From positions 310,001 to 374,000 of the forward strand of contig NZ_CP023396.1 of NCBI RefSeq assembly GCF_008808095.1: 64,000 nucleotides of DNA, in the 5' to 3' direction. A program made the translations under genes and the position numbers. Below are positions 25,742 to 36,231 of the stretch, piece after piece. How positions within the stretch are numbered: the first letter of the stretch is position 1; each line of letters opens with the position of its first letter. This stretch comes from Pseudoalteromonas ruthenica. Its GTDB lineage: Bacteria; Pseudomonadota; Gammaproteobacteria; Enterobacterales; Alteromonadaceae. The notes below the pieces were generated by a model. The model did not search any database and was not told where the DNA came from. It saw nothing but the letters and a program-made list of their open reading frames with translations.

Positions 25742-25809
25742 CGTCAATTAAAGGTAAAATCGGGCCTTTATTTACACGAGCTCAAGTTTAAGAAGTCAGA
25801 ATCCAATTT

Positions 25810-27597
25810 ATGAAGCATATCCGTAACTTTTCGATTATCGCCCATATCGACCATGGTAAATCGACCCTTTCCGATCGTTTGATCCAAGTATGTGGCGGGT
25901 TAACCGACCGCGAAATGCAGCAGCAAGTTCTGGATTCAATGGACCTCGAGCGTGAGCGTGGTATTACCATCAAAGCGCAAAGTGTAACCTTGAATTACAC
26001 CGCCAAAGACGGTGAAACTTATCAGCTTAATTTTATCGACACCCCAGGGCACGTTGACTTCTCCTATGAAGTATCACGTTCTCTTGCAGCCTGTGAAGGC
26101 GCGTTGCTTGTTGTTGATGCTGGCCAGGGTGTCGAAGCACAAACCTTAGCCAACTGTTACACTGCCATTGAAATGGACTTAGAAGTGGTGCCTATTCTTA
26201 ATAAAATAGACCTACCACAAGCAGATCCACTGCGTGTTGCCGAAGAAATAGAGGACATTGTCGGGATTGATGCCACTGATGCAGTGCAGTGCAGTGCAAA
26301 AACAGGAATTGGTATCGACGATGTGCTAGAGCGTATCGTTCGCGATATCCCGCCACCGCAGGGCGACACCGACGGGCCTCTTAAAGCACTTATTGTCGAC
26401 TCGTGGTTTGACCCTTATCAAGGCGTTGTGTCTTTGGTGCGCATTGTTCAAGGCGAGCTGAAAACGGGCGACAAGATTAAAATCATGTCGAACGAGCAAG
26501 TTCATATTGCTGACAAGGTGGGTATCTTTACCCCTAAACAAACTAATACTGGCACACTGAAAACGGGCGAAGTAGGCTTTGTAATCGCCGGTATTAAAGA
26601 AATCCATGGTGCGCCAGTCGGTGATACGATTACCTTGGCGAAAAACTCAGCACAAGAGCGTTTACCCGGCTTCCAGCGCGTTAAGCCACAGGTATATGCA
26701 GGCATGTTCCCGATCTCTTCGGATCAATACGAGGCATTTCGTGATGCTCTTGATAAGCTCAGTCTCAATGATGCATCGCTATTCTTCGAACCGGAGAACT
26801 CAACCGCATTAGGTTTTGGTTTCCGTTGTGGCTTCTTGGGCATGTTGCACATGGAAATCATCCAAGAACGCTTAGAGCGTGAATATGATATTGACCTCAT
26901 TACAACCGCGCCTACGGTAATCTATGAGGTTGAGACCAAAGACGGCACGATTCAGATTGATAACCCATCGCAGTTGCCTGCTGTAAACGATATTCTTGAA
27001 ATTCGCGAGCCTATTGTTGAGGCCAATATTCTTGTGCCACAAGAATACTTAGGCAGCGTTATTACTTTGTGTGTTGATAAGCGCGGCGTGCAAACGCGTA
27101 TGAATTATCATGGTAATCAAGTGGCTATTACATACGAGCTGCCGATGGCTGAAGTGGTGATGGATTTCTTCGATAAGCTGAAGTCGACCAGCCGTGGTTT
27201 TGCCTCTCTGGATTATAACTTTAAAGAATTCCGTACCTCAGACATGGTGCGGGTCGATATTCTTATTAACGGCGACCGTGTTGATGCCCTAGCGATGATT
27301 TGTCACCGCGATAATGCTCAAGGGCGAGGCCGTGAGCTTGCTGAAGCATTGCGCGAACTTATCCCAAGGCAGATGTTTGATATCGCAATTCAAGCGGCTA
27401 TTGGCAATCATGTTATTGCCCGCTCAACAGTTAAGCAGTTGCGTAAAAACGTAATCGCTAAATGTTATGGTGGCGACGTAAGCCGTAAGAAAAAGCTCTT
27501 GCAGAAGCAAAAAGAAGGTAAAAAGCGTATGAAGCAGCTTGGCAATGTGGAAGTGCCACAAGATGCCTTCTTAGCAATTTTAAAAGTTGGCAAATAA
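25810..27597 (+). CDS. lepA: Translation elongation factor 4 (LepA)
   Basis: The 595-residue GTPase has G1 [10 protein letters not shown]3 DTPGHVDF, G4 NKID, then domains II, III and V. A LepA-specific C-terminal domain follows with lysine-rich [23 protein letters not shown]. It back-translocates or remodels stalled ribosomes, mainly during initiation or ionic stress. Length matches the family (597-599). It is followed by lepB at 21 nt, the conserved lepA-lepB pair. Confidence 0.97.
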   Translation: MKHIRNFSIIAHIDHGKSTLSDRLIQVCGGLTDREMQQQVLDSMDLERERGITIKAQSVTLNYTAKDGETYQLNFIDTPGHVDFSYEVSRSLAACEGALLVVDAGQGVEAQTLANCYTAIEMDLEVVPILNKIDLPQADPLRVAEEIEDIVGIDATDAVQCSAKTGIGIDDVLERIVRDIPPPQGDTDGPLKALIVDSWFDPYQGVVSLVRIVQGELKTGDKIKIMSNEQVHIADKVGIFTPKQTNTGTLKTGEVGFVIAGIKEIHGAPVGDTITLAKNSAQERLPGFQRVKPQVYAGMFPISSDQYEAFRDALDKLSLNDASLFFEPENSTALGFGFRCGFLGMLHMEIIQERLEREYDIDLITTAPTVIYEVETKDGTIQIDNPSQLPAVNDILEIREPIVEANILVPQEYLGSVITLCVDKRGVQTRMNYHGNQVAITYELPMAEVVMDFFDKLKSTSRGFASLDYNFKEFRTSDMVRVDILINGDRVDALAMICHRDNAQGRGRELAEALRELIPRQMFDIAIQAAIGNHVIARSTVKQLRKNVIAKCYGGDVSRKKKLLQKQKEGKKRMKQLGNVEVPQDAFLAILKVGK

Positions 27598-27618
27598 TAA
27601 CAAAAGGAAATGCCTCTG

Positions 27619-28554
27619 ATGGCCGGATATTTCTCCATATTTTTGGTGTTATTAACCCTTGGTTCTGGGTTAATTTGGTTGGTTGACCATCTTGTATATG
27701 CACCTAAACGTAAAGAGCGTATAGCCCTAGCTGAAGGGGCGGCGGGTAAAGAACTTGATGAAGAGTTGAAGCAAGAAATCGCACCTGAGCCTGTGCTTAC
27801 CGAGCATGCTAAGTCGATTTTCCCAATGATTGCTATCATTACGGTGTTTCGCTCTTTCATTTTTGAACCCTTCCAAATTCCATCGGGGTCAATGATGCCG
27901 ACCCTTTTGGTGGGGGACTTTATCCTCGTACAGAAATACTCCTACGGCGTTAAAGACCCGGTCTGGCGCAGTGAACTTATTGAGACCGGCAAGCCGGAGC
28001 GCGGAGATATCGCGGTATTTAAGTTTCCACCAGATCCTAAATTAGACTTTATTAAACGTGTCATTGGGCTGCCTGGTGATGCCATTGTGTATCGCAATAA
28101 GCAGTTATATATCAAACCAAACTGCGCCGAGGGTGAGCGTACTCAAGGTGCATTGCAATGTGGCGAATATAATAAAATTGCGCTAGAGATCATCAATAAG
28201 GATGAGTTCTCGCTCAGAGGACAATCGCTGGTGCGGCTGCAAGAGAGTTTGGGTGAAGTTGAGCATGACATTCTGATTAACCCAACTTTGCCTGAATTTA
28301 AGAGCAAATATTATCGCCAGCAGGGATCAAAAATTGATGAATGGATTGTTCCCGAAGGCCATTATTTTATGATGGGTGACAATCGCGATAACAGTCAAGA
28401 TGGACGCGCTTGGGGGTTTGTACCTGAGGCTAACCTTGTAGGTAAGGCCGTGTTTATTTGGATGAGTTTTGAATTTGAACATGAACCAGATAGCGCGCTT
28501 CCAAGTTGGGTTCCAACCGGCGTACGATTCGAACGCCTAGGTAATATTCAGTAA
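27619..28554 (+). CDS. lepB: Signal peptidase I LepB
   Basis: The 311-residue product has an N-terminal membrane anchor ([18 protein letters not shown]), a second helix before the catalytic part, the Ser motif [16 protein letters not shown], the general-base Lys in [11 protein letters not shown], and the late box [15 protein letters not shown]. It cleaves signal peptides on the periplasmic side. Another ATG three codons upstream (27610) is only 1 nt behind the AAGGA; 27619 has the right 10-nt spacing. Confidence 0.96.
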   Translation: MAGYFSIFLVLLTLGSGLIWLVDHLVYAPKRKERIALAEGAAGKELDEELKQEIAPEPVLTEHAKSIFPMIAIITVFRSFIFEPFQIPSGSMMPTLLVGDFILVQKYSYGVKDPVWRSELIETGKPERGDIAVFKFPPDPKLDFIKRVIGLPGDAIVYRNKQLYIKPNCAEGERTQGALQCGEYNKIALEIINKDEFSLRGQSLVRLQESLGEVEHDILINPTLPEFKSKYYRQQGSKIDEWIVPEGHYFMMGDNRDNSQDGRAWGFVPEANLVGKAVFIWMSFEFEHEPDSALPSWVPTGVRFERLGNIQ

Positions 28555-28556
28555 CA

Positions 28557-29234
28557 ATGAAGAAAAACGTAGCAGAACTTTATAAAAAAATTGGTTATAC
28601 CTTTAGTGAGCAAAACTTACTAGAGCAAGCCCTTACACACCGCAGCCATAAAGGCCAACATAACGAGCGCCTGGAGTTCTTAGGTGACTCTATCCTCAGC
28701 TTTGTTATTGCTGATGCGTTGTACCACAAGTTTCCTAAAGCGCGAGAGGGCGATTTAAGCCGTATGCGCTCGACCTTGGTTCGTGGGCAAACACTTGCCG
28801 AATTTGGCGTTGAATTTGAATTGGGTGATTACCTGCGCTTGGGACCCGGTGAGCTAAAAAGCGGCGGTTATCGCCGTGAGTCTACATTAGCTGATGCGGT
28901 AGAAGCGATCATCGGTGCAGTGTTCTTAGACTCCGATATCGATACCTGCCGTGACCTAGTACTAAGCTGGTATGCCACTCGCCTTGAGTCAATTTCCCCA
29001 GGAATGAATCAAAAAGATCCAAAAACTCTACTGCAAGAGTTTTTACAGGCGCGCAAACTCCCCTTGCCGGGCTACACTGTGATTGATACAAAAGGTCAAG
29101 CGCACAATCAAACATTCACGGTTGAATGTATTGTTGAAGGTATGGATAGCATTATTTCTGTAGGCAGTTCACGCCGTAAAGCAGAGCAAAAAGCGGCGGA
29201 AAAAGCCTTAAAGATGTTAAAGAATGACAGCTGA
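28557..29234 (+). CDS. rnc: Ribonuclease III
   Basis: The 225-residue product has the RNase III catalytic motif [12 protein letters not shown], the second acidic cluster [15 protein letters not shown], and the C-terminal dsRNA-binding domain ([22 protein letters not shown] ... [14 protein letters not shown]). It cuts double-stranded RNA in rRNA precursors and many mRNAs. It begins 2 nt after lepB and overlaps era by 11 nt. Confidence 0.97.
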   Translation: MKKNVAELYKKIGYTFSEQNLLEQALTHRSHKGQHNERLEFLGDSILSFVIADALYHKFPKAREGDLSRMRSTLVRGQTLAEFGVEFELGDYLRLGPGELKSGGYRRESTLADAVEAIIGAVFLDSDIDTCRDLVLSWYATRLESISPGMNQKDPKTLLQEFLQARKLPLPGYTVIDTKGQAHNQTFTVECIVEGMDSIISVGSSRRKAEQKAAEKALKMLKNDS

Positions 29235-30135
29235 TATGCAAACAAATACCCATTGCGGTATGGTCGCCATCGTTGGCCGCCCCAATGTAGGAAAATCGAC
29301 CTTGCTTAATAAAATTGTTGAGCAAAAGGTCAGTATTACCTCGCGTAAGCCACAGACCACGCGCCATCGCATTATGGGTATCCACACCGAAGATAATTAC
29401 CAAACGGTTTACGTTGACACACCTGGCTTACACGTAGAGGAAAAACGTGCCATCAACCGGCTAATGAACCGCGCAGCATCAAGCTCAATTGGTGATGTTG
29501 AATTGGTGATTTTTGTTGTTGAGGGGACGCATTGGACTGATGATGATGAAATGGTACTTAGCAAAGTCAGTGGTGGCAAAACCCCGGTGTTGGTCGTGAT
29601 CAATAAGACCGATCAAGTGAAAGACAACAACTTGATTTTGCCGCACATTAAGTGGCTCAGTGAGAAAGGCGATTTTGCTGGCATTATTCCAGTATCGGCA
29701 AAACACAACCGCAATCTTGATTTGATCAAAAAAGAGGTACGTGCCCGCTTGCCAGAAAGTGAGTTCTACTTTCCAGAAGATTATATTACCGATCGCTCAA
29801 TGCGGTTTTTAGCGGCTGAAGTAGTGCGTGAAAAGCTGATGCGCTTTATGGGTGATGAGCTGCCTTACTCGGTTACTGTAGAGATTGAACAGTTTAAGTG
29901 GCAAGACAATGGTGTATGGCATATTAATGCACTGATCCTTGTTGAGCGTGAAACGCAAAAACGTATGGTGATCGGTAACAAAGGTGAAAAGTTAAAAACT
30001 ATCGGCCGAGAAGCACGTAAAGACCTTGAGCATATGCTCGATAATAAAGTGTTTTTAGAGCTTTGGGTGAAGGTCAAATCAGGTTGGGCAGATGACGAGA
30101 GAGCACTGCGCAGCTTAGGTTATGGCGAAGATTAA
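29224..30135 (+). CDS. era: GTPase Era
   Basis: The 303-residue product has the G1 motif GRPNVGKST, the switch region [11 protein letters not shown]3 DTPG, G4 NKTD and a C-terminal KH RNA-binding domain ([17 protein letters not shown]). Era binds the 3' end of 16S rRNA and helps 30S assembly. The first ATG overlaps rnc by 11 nt; an ATG four codons later at 29236 gives a start closer to E. coli Era and cannot be excluded. Confidence 0.97.
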   Translation: MTADMQTNTHCGMVAIVGRPNVGKSTLLNKIVEQKVSITSRKPQTTRHRIMGIHTEDNYQTVYVDTPGLHVEEKRAINRLMNRAASSSIGDVELVIFVVEGTHWTDDDEMVLSKVSGGKTPVLVVINKTDQVKDNNLILPHIKWLSEKGDFAGIIPVSAKHNRNLDLIKKEVRARLPESEFYFPEDYITDRSMRFLAAEVVREKLMRFMGDELPYSVTVEIEQFKWQDNGVWHINALILVERETQKRMVIGNKGEKLKTIGREARKDLEHMLDNKVFLELWVKVKSGWADDERALRSLGYGED

Positions 30136-30141
30136 ACGCCG

Positions 30142-30837
30142 ATGGAAGCCGGTTTTGACCGTGCCTTTTTACTTCATCGTCGAGCCATTAGTGACTCGCA
30201 GTGGCTCGCTGATTTTTTAGTACAACACCGTGGTATGATGCGCATGATCGTGCGCCTCAGTGGTAAACACGCAGTAAAACATAAGGCTCAGTTACAGCCT
30301 TTCCAACCTTTGCTCATACGCTATCAAGGCGGCGGCGATCTTAAATATTTGCAGCATTTCGAATTATCAGGCTCACAGCCCGCTTTAATTGGTGACAAAC
30401 TATATTGTGGTTTTTACATGAACGAGTTGGCCGTGCGTATCGTACCTTTGAACGAGCCGCTGGAGCAGGTGTACGACCTTTATCAAGCGCAGCTCAAGGC
30501 CTTGGCAGCCACTAACCACATGGCAGCGAGCTTACGCCATTACGAGCTCACTTTATTGGAAAGTTTGGGGTATGGTGTTGATTTTGAATACGATAATACC
30601 GGTAAAGAAATCAGCGCTGATTGTCATTATGACTACTATCCAGAGCAAGGGTGGGTGATGCAACAACAGCCTAAATATGGCTATGGTTTTAGCGGTAAGC
30701 AAGTGCTTGCAATGGCTGCGCGTGAGTTTACAGATCCTGAAATTCAACAGGCGGCGAAGCATTTTTGTCGCTTTCTACTTAAACCCTTGCTAGGCAGTAA
30801 GCCATTGAAAAGCAGAGAATTATTTAAATCAAGGTAA
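30142..30837 (+). CDS. recO: DNA repair protein RecO
   Basis: The 231-residue product has the OB-fold start [20 protein letters not shown] with the RecO core [23 protein letters not shown] and the helical C-domain ([21 protein letters not shown]). The zinc-binding cysteines of some RecO proteins are absent, as in other Alteromonadales. It works with RecR and RecF to load RecA onto gapped DNA. It lies 6 nt after era, in the conserved rnc-era-recO-pdxJ order. Confidence 0.94.
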   Translation: MEAGFDRAFLLHRRAISDSQWLADFLVQHRGMMRMIVRLSGKHAVKHKAQLQPFQPLLIRYQGGGDLKYLQHFELSGSQPALIGDKLYCGFYMNELAVRIVPLNEPLEQVYDLYQAQLKALAATNHMAASLRHYELTLLESLGYGVDFEYDNTGKEISADCHYDYYPEQGWVMQQQPKYGYGFSGKQVLAMAAREFTDPEIQQAAKHFCRFLLKPLLGSKPLKSRELFKSR

Positions 30838-30844
30838 GGCAGCA

Positions 30845-31576
30845 ATGAAAGAAATTCTATTAGGCATTAACGTTGATCATATCGCCACCTTGCGCCAGGC
30901 GCGCGGCACTCGTTACCCTGACCCTGCCCATGGCGCAGCAATCGCTGAGCATGCGGGCGCTGATGGCATTACTATCCACCTGCGCGAAGACCGTCGTCAT
31001 ATTCAAGACCGCGATGTGTATGTGATGAAAGACACCATTCAAACCCGTATGAACTTAGAAATGGCGGTGACTGAACAGATGCTGGCCATTGCCCTTGAGG
31101 TACAACCCGCGTTTGTATGCCTAGTACCAGAAAAGCGTGAGGAGCTCACCACCGAAGGGGGGCTTGATGTGGTCGGTCAATTCGATAAAGTTGCCGACGC
31201 GGTTAAACGACTCACGGCTGCGGGTATCAAAGTCAGTCTATTTATTGATGCCGATAAAGCGCAAATTGATGCCAGTGTGAAAGCGGCGGCACCCTATATT
31301 GAAATTCACACCGGAGCCTATGCCGATGCCGAGAATGACCAGCAACAAGCGAAGGAACTAGAAATTATTCGTGAAGGTGTGCGTTATGCTCATAATCAAG
31401 GGCTCATCGTCAATGCGGGGCATGGCTTGCACTATCATAATGTGAAGCCAATTGCCGCGATCGAAGAAATCTATGAGCTTAATATTGGTCACGCTGTTAT
31501 TGCTCGTGCGGCCATTGATGGCATGGAAAAAGCGGTTCGTGACATGAAGCGCTTGATGTTAGAAGCGCGGGCGTAA
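30845..31576 (+). CDS. pdxJ: Pyridoxine 5'-phosphate synthase PdxJ
   Basis: The 243-residue TIM barrel starts [22 protein letters not shown] and has the catalytic-site motifs [15 protein letters not shown] and [11 protein letters not shown]. It joins 1-deoxy-D-xylulose-5-phosphate and 3-amino-2-oxopropyl phosphate to make pyridoxine 5'-phosphate, the vitamin B6 precursor. The usual downstream neighbour acpS is missing; a DUF7079 gene follows instead. Confidence 0.97.
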   Translation: MKEILLGINVDHIATLRQARGTRYPDPAHGAAIAEHAGADGITIHLREDRRHIQDRDVYVMKDTIQTRMNLEMAVTEQMLAIALEVQPAFVCLVPEKREELTTEGGLDVVGQFDKVADAVKRLTAAGIKVSLFIDADKAQIDASVKAAAPYIEIHTGAYADAENDQQQAKELEIIREGVRYAHNQGLIVNAGHGLHYHNVKPIAAIEEIYELNIGHAVIARAAIDGMEKAVRDMKRLMLEARA

Positions 31577-31648
31577 TTAGACCCTAAAGCACTGGTGCTG
31601 CCCAGTTCGGTGGTATGAGTGCTTTGCAGTTGCTGAAGTAAACATAAC

Positions 31649-32044
31649 ATGCGCAGCGCCTCAACCGATCTTGATAATAGGGCACCTGTTTGGCTGGCGC
31701 TGTCGGAGTTGTTTTTAGATACTGCAGTGAGTGATCACTATGATGCTATCGCCCGGTGCTGTGCGCACTCACCTTACAGCCTCAATGAACTTGCCTTTAT
31801 TTTACATTATGAAGTTGCCCCAGTGCTGTGGCAAAACTTATTATCACCTGCTGGGCACTGGAGTGGTTTTGATGAGCAGTGGCTTATCAGCGCAGTCAAA
31901 GCGCATGTACTTAGCGCACGCACACCGCTAAGGCGGGCGTTACTGTATCTGTATTCGCTTTGTTATCGTCGCTATCTGCACCGTCATTGGCAGGCATTAG
32001 TACCAAGGATAAAGCACTGGCGACAAGTGCAAGGCAATGCTTAA
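31649..32044 (+). CDS. DUF7079-like small protein
   Basis: The 131-residue product has the pattern PVWLALSELFLDTAVSDHYDAIARCCAHSPYSLNELAFILHYEVAPVL followed by W-x-GFDEQWL, which matches my memory of the DUF7079 family. Its role is unknown; it is soluble and basic near the C-terminus. It lies 72 nt after pdxJ and ends 26 nt before the convergent barA. The gap upstream holds a long-range inverted repeat AAAGCACT/AGTGCTTT. Confidence 0.7.
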   Translation: MRSASTDLDNRAPVWLALSELFLDTAVSDHYDAIARCCAHSPYSLNELAFILHYEVAPVLWQNLLSPAGHWSGFDEQWLISAVKAHVLSARTPLRRALLYLYSLCYRRYLHRHWQALVPRIKHWRQVQGNA

Positions 32045-32070
32045 TGCACTGCCTTCACGTATCAGTACAG

Positions 32071-34830
32071 TCAAGATGAGCTGCTTTTCTCTAAACCGGC
32101 GTCAGCCATCAAATTGCTTAACTCGTCTTGTAGCTCTAACAGCTCGGGCTCAATATCATTAATGCTGGCTTTTTCTTTCATTGCGGTTTCAATCAGCTCG
32201 GCGAGTTTTTTCAGCTTAGGCACACCGGTATAGCAACAAGCACCATGAAACTTATGGATTATCGACAGCAAACGTTCATGGTCACCTTTTGCCATCGCCT
32301 CTTCGATAAGGTTCAGTGTTTCAGGAATACTTAATAGCAACATATTTAGCATCTCTTGGGCCAAATCTTCCTTGCCACCGGCACGTTGCAATGCCAGCTC
32401 CCAATTTAAACTGTCGCTGATAAAGGGGGGCTCGCTTAGTGGCGGTTTAGCACTGACGCGCTCACGAGCAAGCTTGTCATTGGGGGCATAATGCAATAGA
32501 GCATCGCTGAGCATATCCTCATCTAACGGCTTAGTAAGGTAACTGGCAAAGCCGACATGTTTTAACTGCTCCTTTTCACCATCTAAGGCATGGGCAGTGA
32601 CCGCTATAATCGGGGTATCTTCATTCAGAGATGACTCTAAGATTAGTTTACACGCGGTAATGCCATCCATAATCGGCATTTGAATGTCCATAAAAATTAA
32701 GTCGTAACGATGGCTTTTACATACTTCGACCGCTTGCGCGCCGTTATGTGCGGTATCTAGACTCTCCACTTGTTCTTCGAGTAAGGCACAGATCAGTTTT
32801 AGGTTGGCATCATTGTCATCGACCACCAAGGCTTTGAGTGGCAAACGGGTCGTATGATGGTCGTGAGCATGAATAGTTGGGTGATCCAAGCGAAATGGCG
32901 CGGCCAACATTTCGCAAAATTTGCGATGGTTAATTGGCTTACTAAGACACCCATCGGCACCACTGCCAACGAGTGCCTCACGCATATTATGTGACACTGT
33001 GTTGAGTAATAAGTAGAGGTAGTCACTGCATTGACGAGCAATGGCAATGAGCTGCTTCATTCTGGCCATGGACTCTGCGCCGCCGGGATCGCCAAGCACG
33101 CAGATATCGTAGTTGAATGCGTTACTAGCAGCCTGCTCGAGCTCTTCTATGGTGCGGCACCCGGTTAAATGCACGCCCCAAGCCGCCAAAATACTGCTGG
33201 TTGCCATATAACTGTGTTCGTTCTGCTCGAAATACAGCACCCGCTTGTTGACCAAAGAAGCACAAGGCAGGTCAAGTTCAAAGTGATGTTCAGGTACTTT
33301 GAACACGGCGTTGAAGGTAAAACAGGTGCCCTTGCCGGGAGCCGAGTTCAGAGTGATGCGACCGCCCATAGCCTCGACTAAATGTTTGGTAATGATAAGG
33401 CCGAGGCCTGTGCCGCCAAATTTTCGGGTAATGGAAGAATCGGCCTGACCAAAGGGCGTAAACAAAGTGTCTTGCTTGTCCATGGCAATGCCCACACCCG
33501 TATCCTTAACAGATATTAACAATGAGACACGTTCGTCGTTCAACAACCGGCTACTAATATCAATATTGACTTCGCCGTGTTCGGTAAATTTAATGGCATT
33601 ACTGACTAAGTTAGTCAGTATTTGCCGAAAGCGTGTGGGGTCGCCAACAAGGTGATCAGGCACGTTTGGGTTTACGTGAATAGACAACTCCAGGTTCTTC
33701 TCATGAGCGCCGGGGGCTAATAAGGTGAGCACTTCATTAACGGCATCACGAATTTGGAATTGAATGCTTTCCAGTTCCATGGCACCAGCTTCAAGCTTGG
33801 AAAAATCGAGAATGTCACTGATGATTGTCAACAGGCTATTCGCTGAGAGCTCAATGGTATCGAGGTAATCTTTTTGGTTTTTATTCAGTGGCGTTTTATA
33901 AAGCTGGCGGGCAAACCCGATGACTCCGTTCAGTGGGGTACGCAGTTCATGACTCATTTTCGCTAAGAAGTCTGATTTAACTTGGTTGGCAGCCAATGCA
34001 TCACGTTTGGCGATATTGAGCTGGATGTTTTGCATCTCATACTGCTCGAGGGTTTCTTGATAATCAGCAGTGGCTTGGTCAATATGACGCTGCATCTCAT
34101 CCTTTTCTTCGGCCATATGCTGGTTAATATGCAGCAACCCTTGGCGCAGCTGTTCGAGCTCGCCCTGCATTGGCTTTTGAATATTGTCGGCCTCTTTCCC
34201 ATGAGCGACTTCTTGGGTTGCTTGAACTAAACGCGACAGTGGCTGAGTGATCATACGGCTCAAACGAATCGATATCACCACGGCAAAGCCAATGGCTAGC
34301 AGAATGACCGCAGCACTGATCAGCACCGCCTTTTGCTGCTCGACTACCGCAACTTGGCGATTGAATTGCACCATGACAATGCCATTAGTTTTAAAAGGCT
34401 GATGACTCGGCGCATTGGGGTCAAGTATGCCATGGTAGATAACCAGGAAATCGCCTTCTCGGGTTGTTTTGCTACTGGTTTTATTATCAAGCGTCGGTAC
34501 TTGGGTTAAACGCGCAAACTCACGGTGTAAGTTGCTGGCCAACACCAGTTCATCGTTGCTATCGAAAATAGCAACGGACTTAATAAGAGGTGAGTGTTTG
34601 TTATGAATATGCCTGGCGATGCGCTCAAGTGCGCCTTGGTCGTTGTTCGCCAATGGGTTTTCCAGCGCTATACTTAAGGGTTCGATGATCGTATTACCTT
34701 GCTCGATAAGAAATTCATCCAGCTCAAGGTAGCGATTTATAGTAAAATAACCGCCAAGTAACAGACCAATCACCACAGTAGGCACCAAGGTCAGGATCAA
34801 TACCGAGTCCCGCAGGCCTAATCGGTTCAT
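32071..34830 (-). CDS. barA: Hybrid sensor histidine kinase BarA (GacS-type)
   Basis: The 919-residue protein (E. coli 918) has two membrane helices around a periplasmic sensor, and a HAMP domain (SRMITQPLSRLVQATQEVAHG). The histidine kinase follows (MSHELRTPLNGVIGFARQL; ATP lid GTGLGLIITKHLVEAMGG), then a linker resembling a degenerate receiver. A full receiver has Asp in YDLIFMDIQMPIMDG, and the C-terminal HPt domain has His in IIHKFHGACCYTG. It phosphorylates the regulator UvrY/GacA, which drives CsrB/C-type small RNAs. The ATG at 34830 is used; TTG 34836 is an alternative. It is divergent from rlmD, as in E. coli. Confidence 0.96.
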   Translation of the reverse strand: MNRLGLRDSVLILTLVPTVVIGLLLGGYFTINRYLELDEFLIEQGNTIIEPLSIALENPLANNDQGALERIARHIHNKHSPLIKSVAIFDSNDELVLASNLHREFARLTQVPTLDNKTSSKTTREGDFLVIYHGILDPNAPSHQPFKTNGIVMVQFNRQVAVVEQQKAVLISAAVILLAIGFAVVISIRLSRMITQPLSRLVQATQEVAHGKEADNIQKPMQGELEQLRQGLLHINQHMAEEKDEMQRHIDQATADYQETLEQYEMQNIQLNIAKRDALAANQVKSDFLAKMSHELRTPLNGVIGFARQLYKTPLNKNQKDYLDTIELSANSLLTIISDILDFSKLEAGAMELESIQFQIRDAVNEVLTLLAPGAHEKNLELSIHVNPNVPDHLVGDPTRFRQILTNLVSNAIKFTEHGEVNIDISSRLLNDERVSLLISVKDTGVGIAMDKQDTLFTPFGQADSSITRKFGGTGLGLIITKHLVEAMGGRITLNSAPGKGTCFTFNAVFKVPEHHFELDLPCASLVNKRVLYFEQNEHSYMATSSILAAWGVHLTGCRTIEELEQAASNAFNYDICVLGDPGGAESMARMKQLIAIARQCSDYLYLLLNTVSHNMREALVGSGADGCLSKPINHRKFCEMLAAPFRLDHPTIHAHDHHTTRLPLKALVVDDNDANLKLICALLEEQVESLDTAHNGAQAVEVCKSHRYDLIFMDIQMPIMDGITACKLILESSLNEDTPIIAVTAHALDGEKEQLKHVGFASYLTKPLDEDMLSDALLHYAPNDKLARERVSAKPPLSEPPFISDSLNWELALQRAGGKEDLAQEMLNMLLLSIPETLNLIEEAMAKGDHERLLSIIHKFHGACCYTGVPKLKKLAELIETAMKEKASINDIEPELLELQDELSNLMADAGLEKSSSS

Positions 34831-34909
34831 AATCAACCATATTTTTTGTCTGTGATAGGTTTAGGTTATAGCTTTCACAGGCCTTTCGCAATGTTAATTA
34901 GGGTAGTCA

Positions 34910-36223
34910 ATGGCGAAGTTCTTTAAGCCCACAAAAAAATCAGTCAGTCAGCGCTTTCGTACCTTGTCGATATCTGGACTCGACCACCATGGTCGCGGTG
35001 TCGCCAAAGATAAAGGTAAAGTGATCTTTGTTGCCGGGGCGCTTGGCTCGGAGCAAGTCAAAGCAGAAATACTCAGCGATAAAAAGAATTACGCTGAAGC
35101 ACGCTGTGTGAAAGTATTAAGCCCCAGTGCTGAACGAGTGGAGCCAAAGTGCCAACACTACCAGCACTGTGGTGGTTGTAACTTGCAGCACCTCGAGGCA
35201 AGTGCACAGTTGGCTGAAAAACAAAAAGCGTTAGCGGCGTTATTTCATAAGTTCACTGGGCTCAGTTCATTGCCATGGCAGAGTCCCATTGATAGCTCAC
35301 CTTGGTATTATCGTCGTAGTGCCCGGGTCAGTGTATATTGTGATAATAAGCAAGAGACCATCAAAGTTGGTTTTCGCCAGCAGGGGTCAAAACAGATCAC
35401 TAATATTGTTGCTTGCCCGGTGCTTGATGCAGGGTTTATGGGTGTCTTTGACTTCTTTCGTGATGTTATTGGTGCGCATCGTGCTTTGCGCTGTATTACC
35501 CATTTACAGTTGGTGAGTGCCAAAGAACATAATTTCATTGTTGTACGCCACACTAAAACAATAGCGCAAGCACTGCGCGAAGATATAAACGCACAAGCGC
35601 AACAACACAACTGGCAACTTGTTTGGCAAAGTGAAGCGCAGCAGAGCTTGCCTAGCACTTACTATGAGCTGGAAAGTAGTCAGCTCCGCCTTGGCTTTGG
35701 TTTGCAAAATTTCATTCAAGTAAATGCCGAGGTCAACGACAAAATGCTCACGCAAGCCATGTCATGGCTTAATTTAGCGGCGCATGAGCGGGTATTGGAT
35801 TTGTTTTGTGGGGTGGGCAATTTCTCGTTGTTAGCGGCCATGCAAGCACAGCATGTTACGGGTGTCGAAGGAGTTGAATCGGCCGTCTCCCATGCGCGCG
35901 ACAATGCTCAGCATAATGGCATTGATAACTGTGATTTTTATTGCAGTGACCTTACGCAGCCATTAGCGCAAGCACAGTGGTTTTCAAGTGAGCTTGATGT
36001 GTTGATCCTCGATCCATCTCGCACTGGTGCTGAGGCGGTGCTTGCGCAATTACCGTGCAATCAGTTTAAACGTATCTTGTACGTGTCGTGCGATCCCGTT
36101 ACTCTGGCCAGAGACAGTAAAATTATACTCGCCAGCGGACACCAGCTAACTAAGCTTGGGATAATGAATATGTTTCCGCATACCGGGCATATTGAAACAA
36201 TGGCCTTATTCGAACGGGGGTAG
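34910..36223 (+). CDS. rlmD: 23S rRNA (uracil(1939)-C(5))-methyltransferase RlmD
   Basis: The 437-residue product has a TRAM domain (FRTLSISGLDHHGRGVAKDKGKVIFV), the iron-sulfur cysteines CQHYQHCGGC, the SAM-binding VLDLFCGVGNFSLLAAM, and the catalytic loop LYVSCDPVTLARD. It methylates U1939 of 23S rRNA using SAM. It is immediately followed by relA (8-nt gap), in the conserved barA/rlmD-relA-mazG block. Confidence 0.96.
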   Translation: MAKFFKPTKKSVSQRFRTLSISGLDHHGRGVAKDKGKVIFVAGALGSEQVKAEILSDKKNYAEARCVKVLSPSAERVEPKCQHYQHCGGCNLQHLEASAQLAEKQKALAALFHKFTGLSSLPWQSPIDSSPWYYRRSARVSVYCDNKQETIKVGFRQQGSKQITNIVACPVLDAGFMGVFDFFRDVIGAHRALRCITHLQLVSAKEHNFIVVRHTKTIAQALREDINAQAQQHNWQLVWQSEAQQSLPSTYYELESSQLRLGFGLQNFIQVNAEVNDKMLTQAMSWLNLAAHERVLDLFCGVGNFSLLAAMQAQHVTGVEGVESAVSHARDNAQHNGIDNCDFYCSDLTQPLAQAQWFSSELDVLILDPSRTGAEAVLAQLPCNQFKRILYVSCDPVTLARDSKIILASGHQLTKLGIMNMFPHTGHIETMALFERG

Positions 36224-36231
36224 TTGCGGCC

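Noticed and set aside
31586..31625. Inverted repeat AAAGCACT/AGTGCTTT after pdxJ as a terminator
   Set aside because: The arms are 24 nt apart and no T-run follows, so it does not qualify as an intrinsic terminator; it may be chance.
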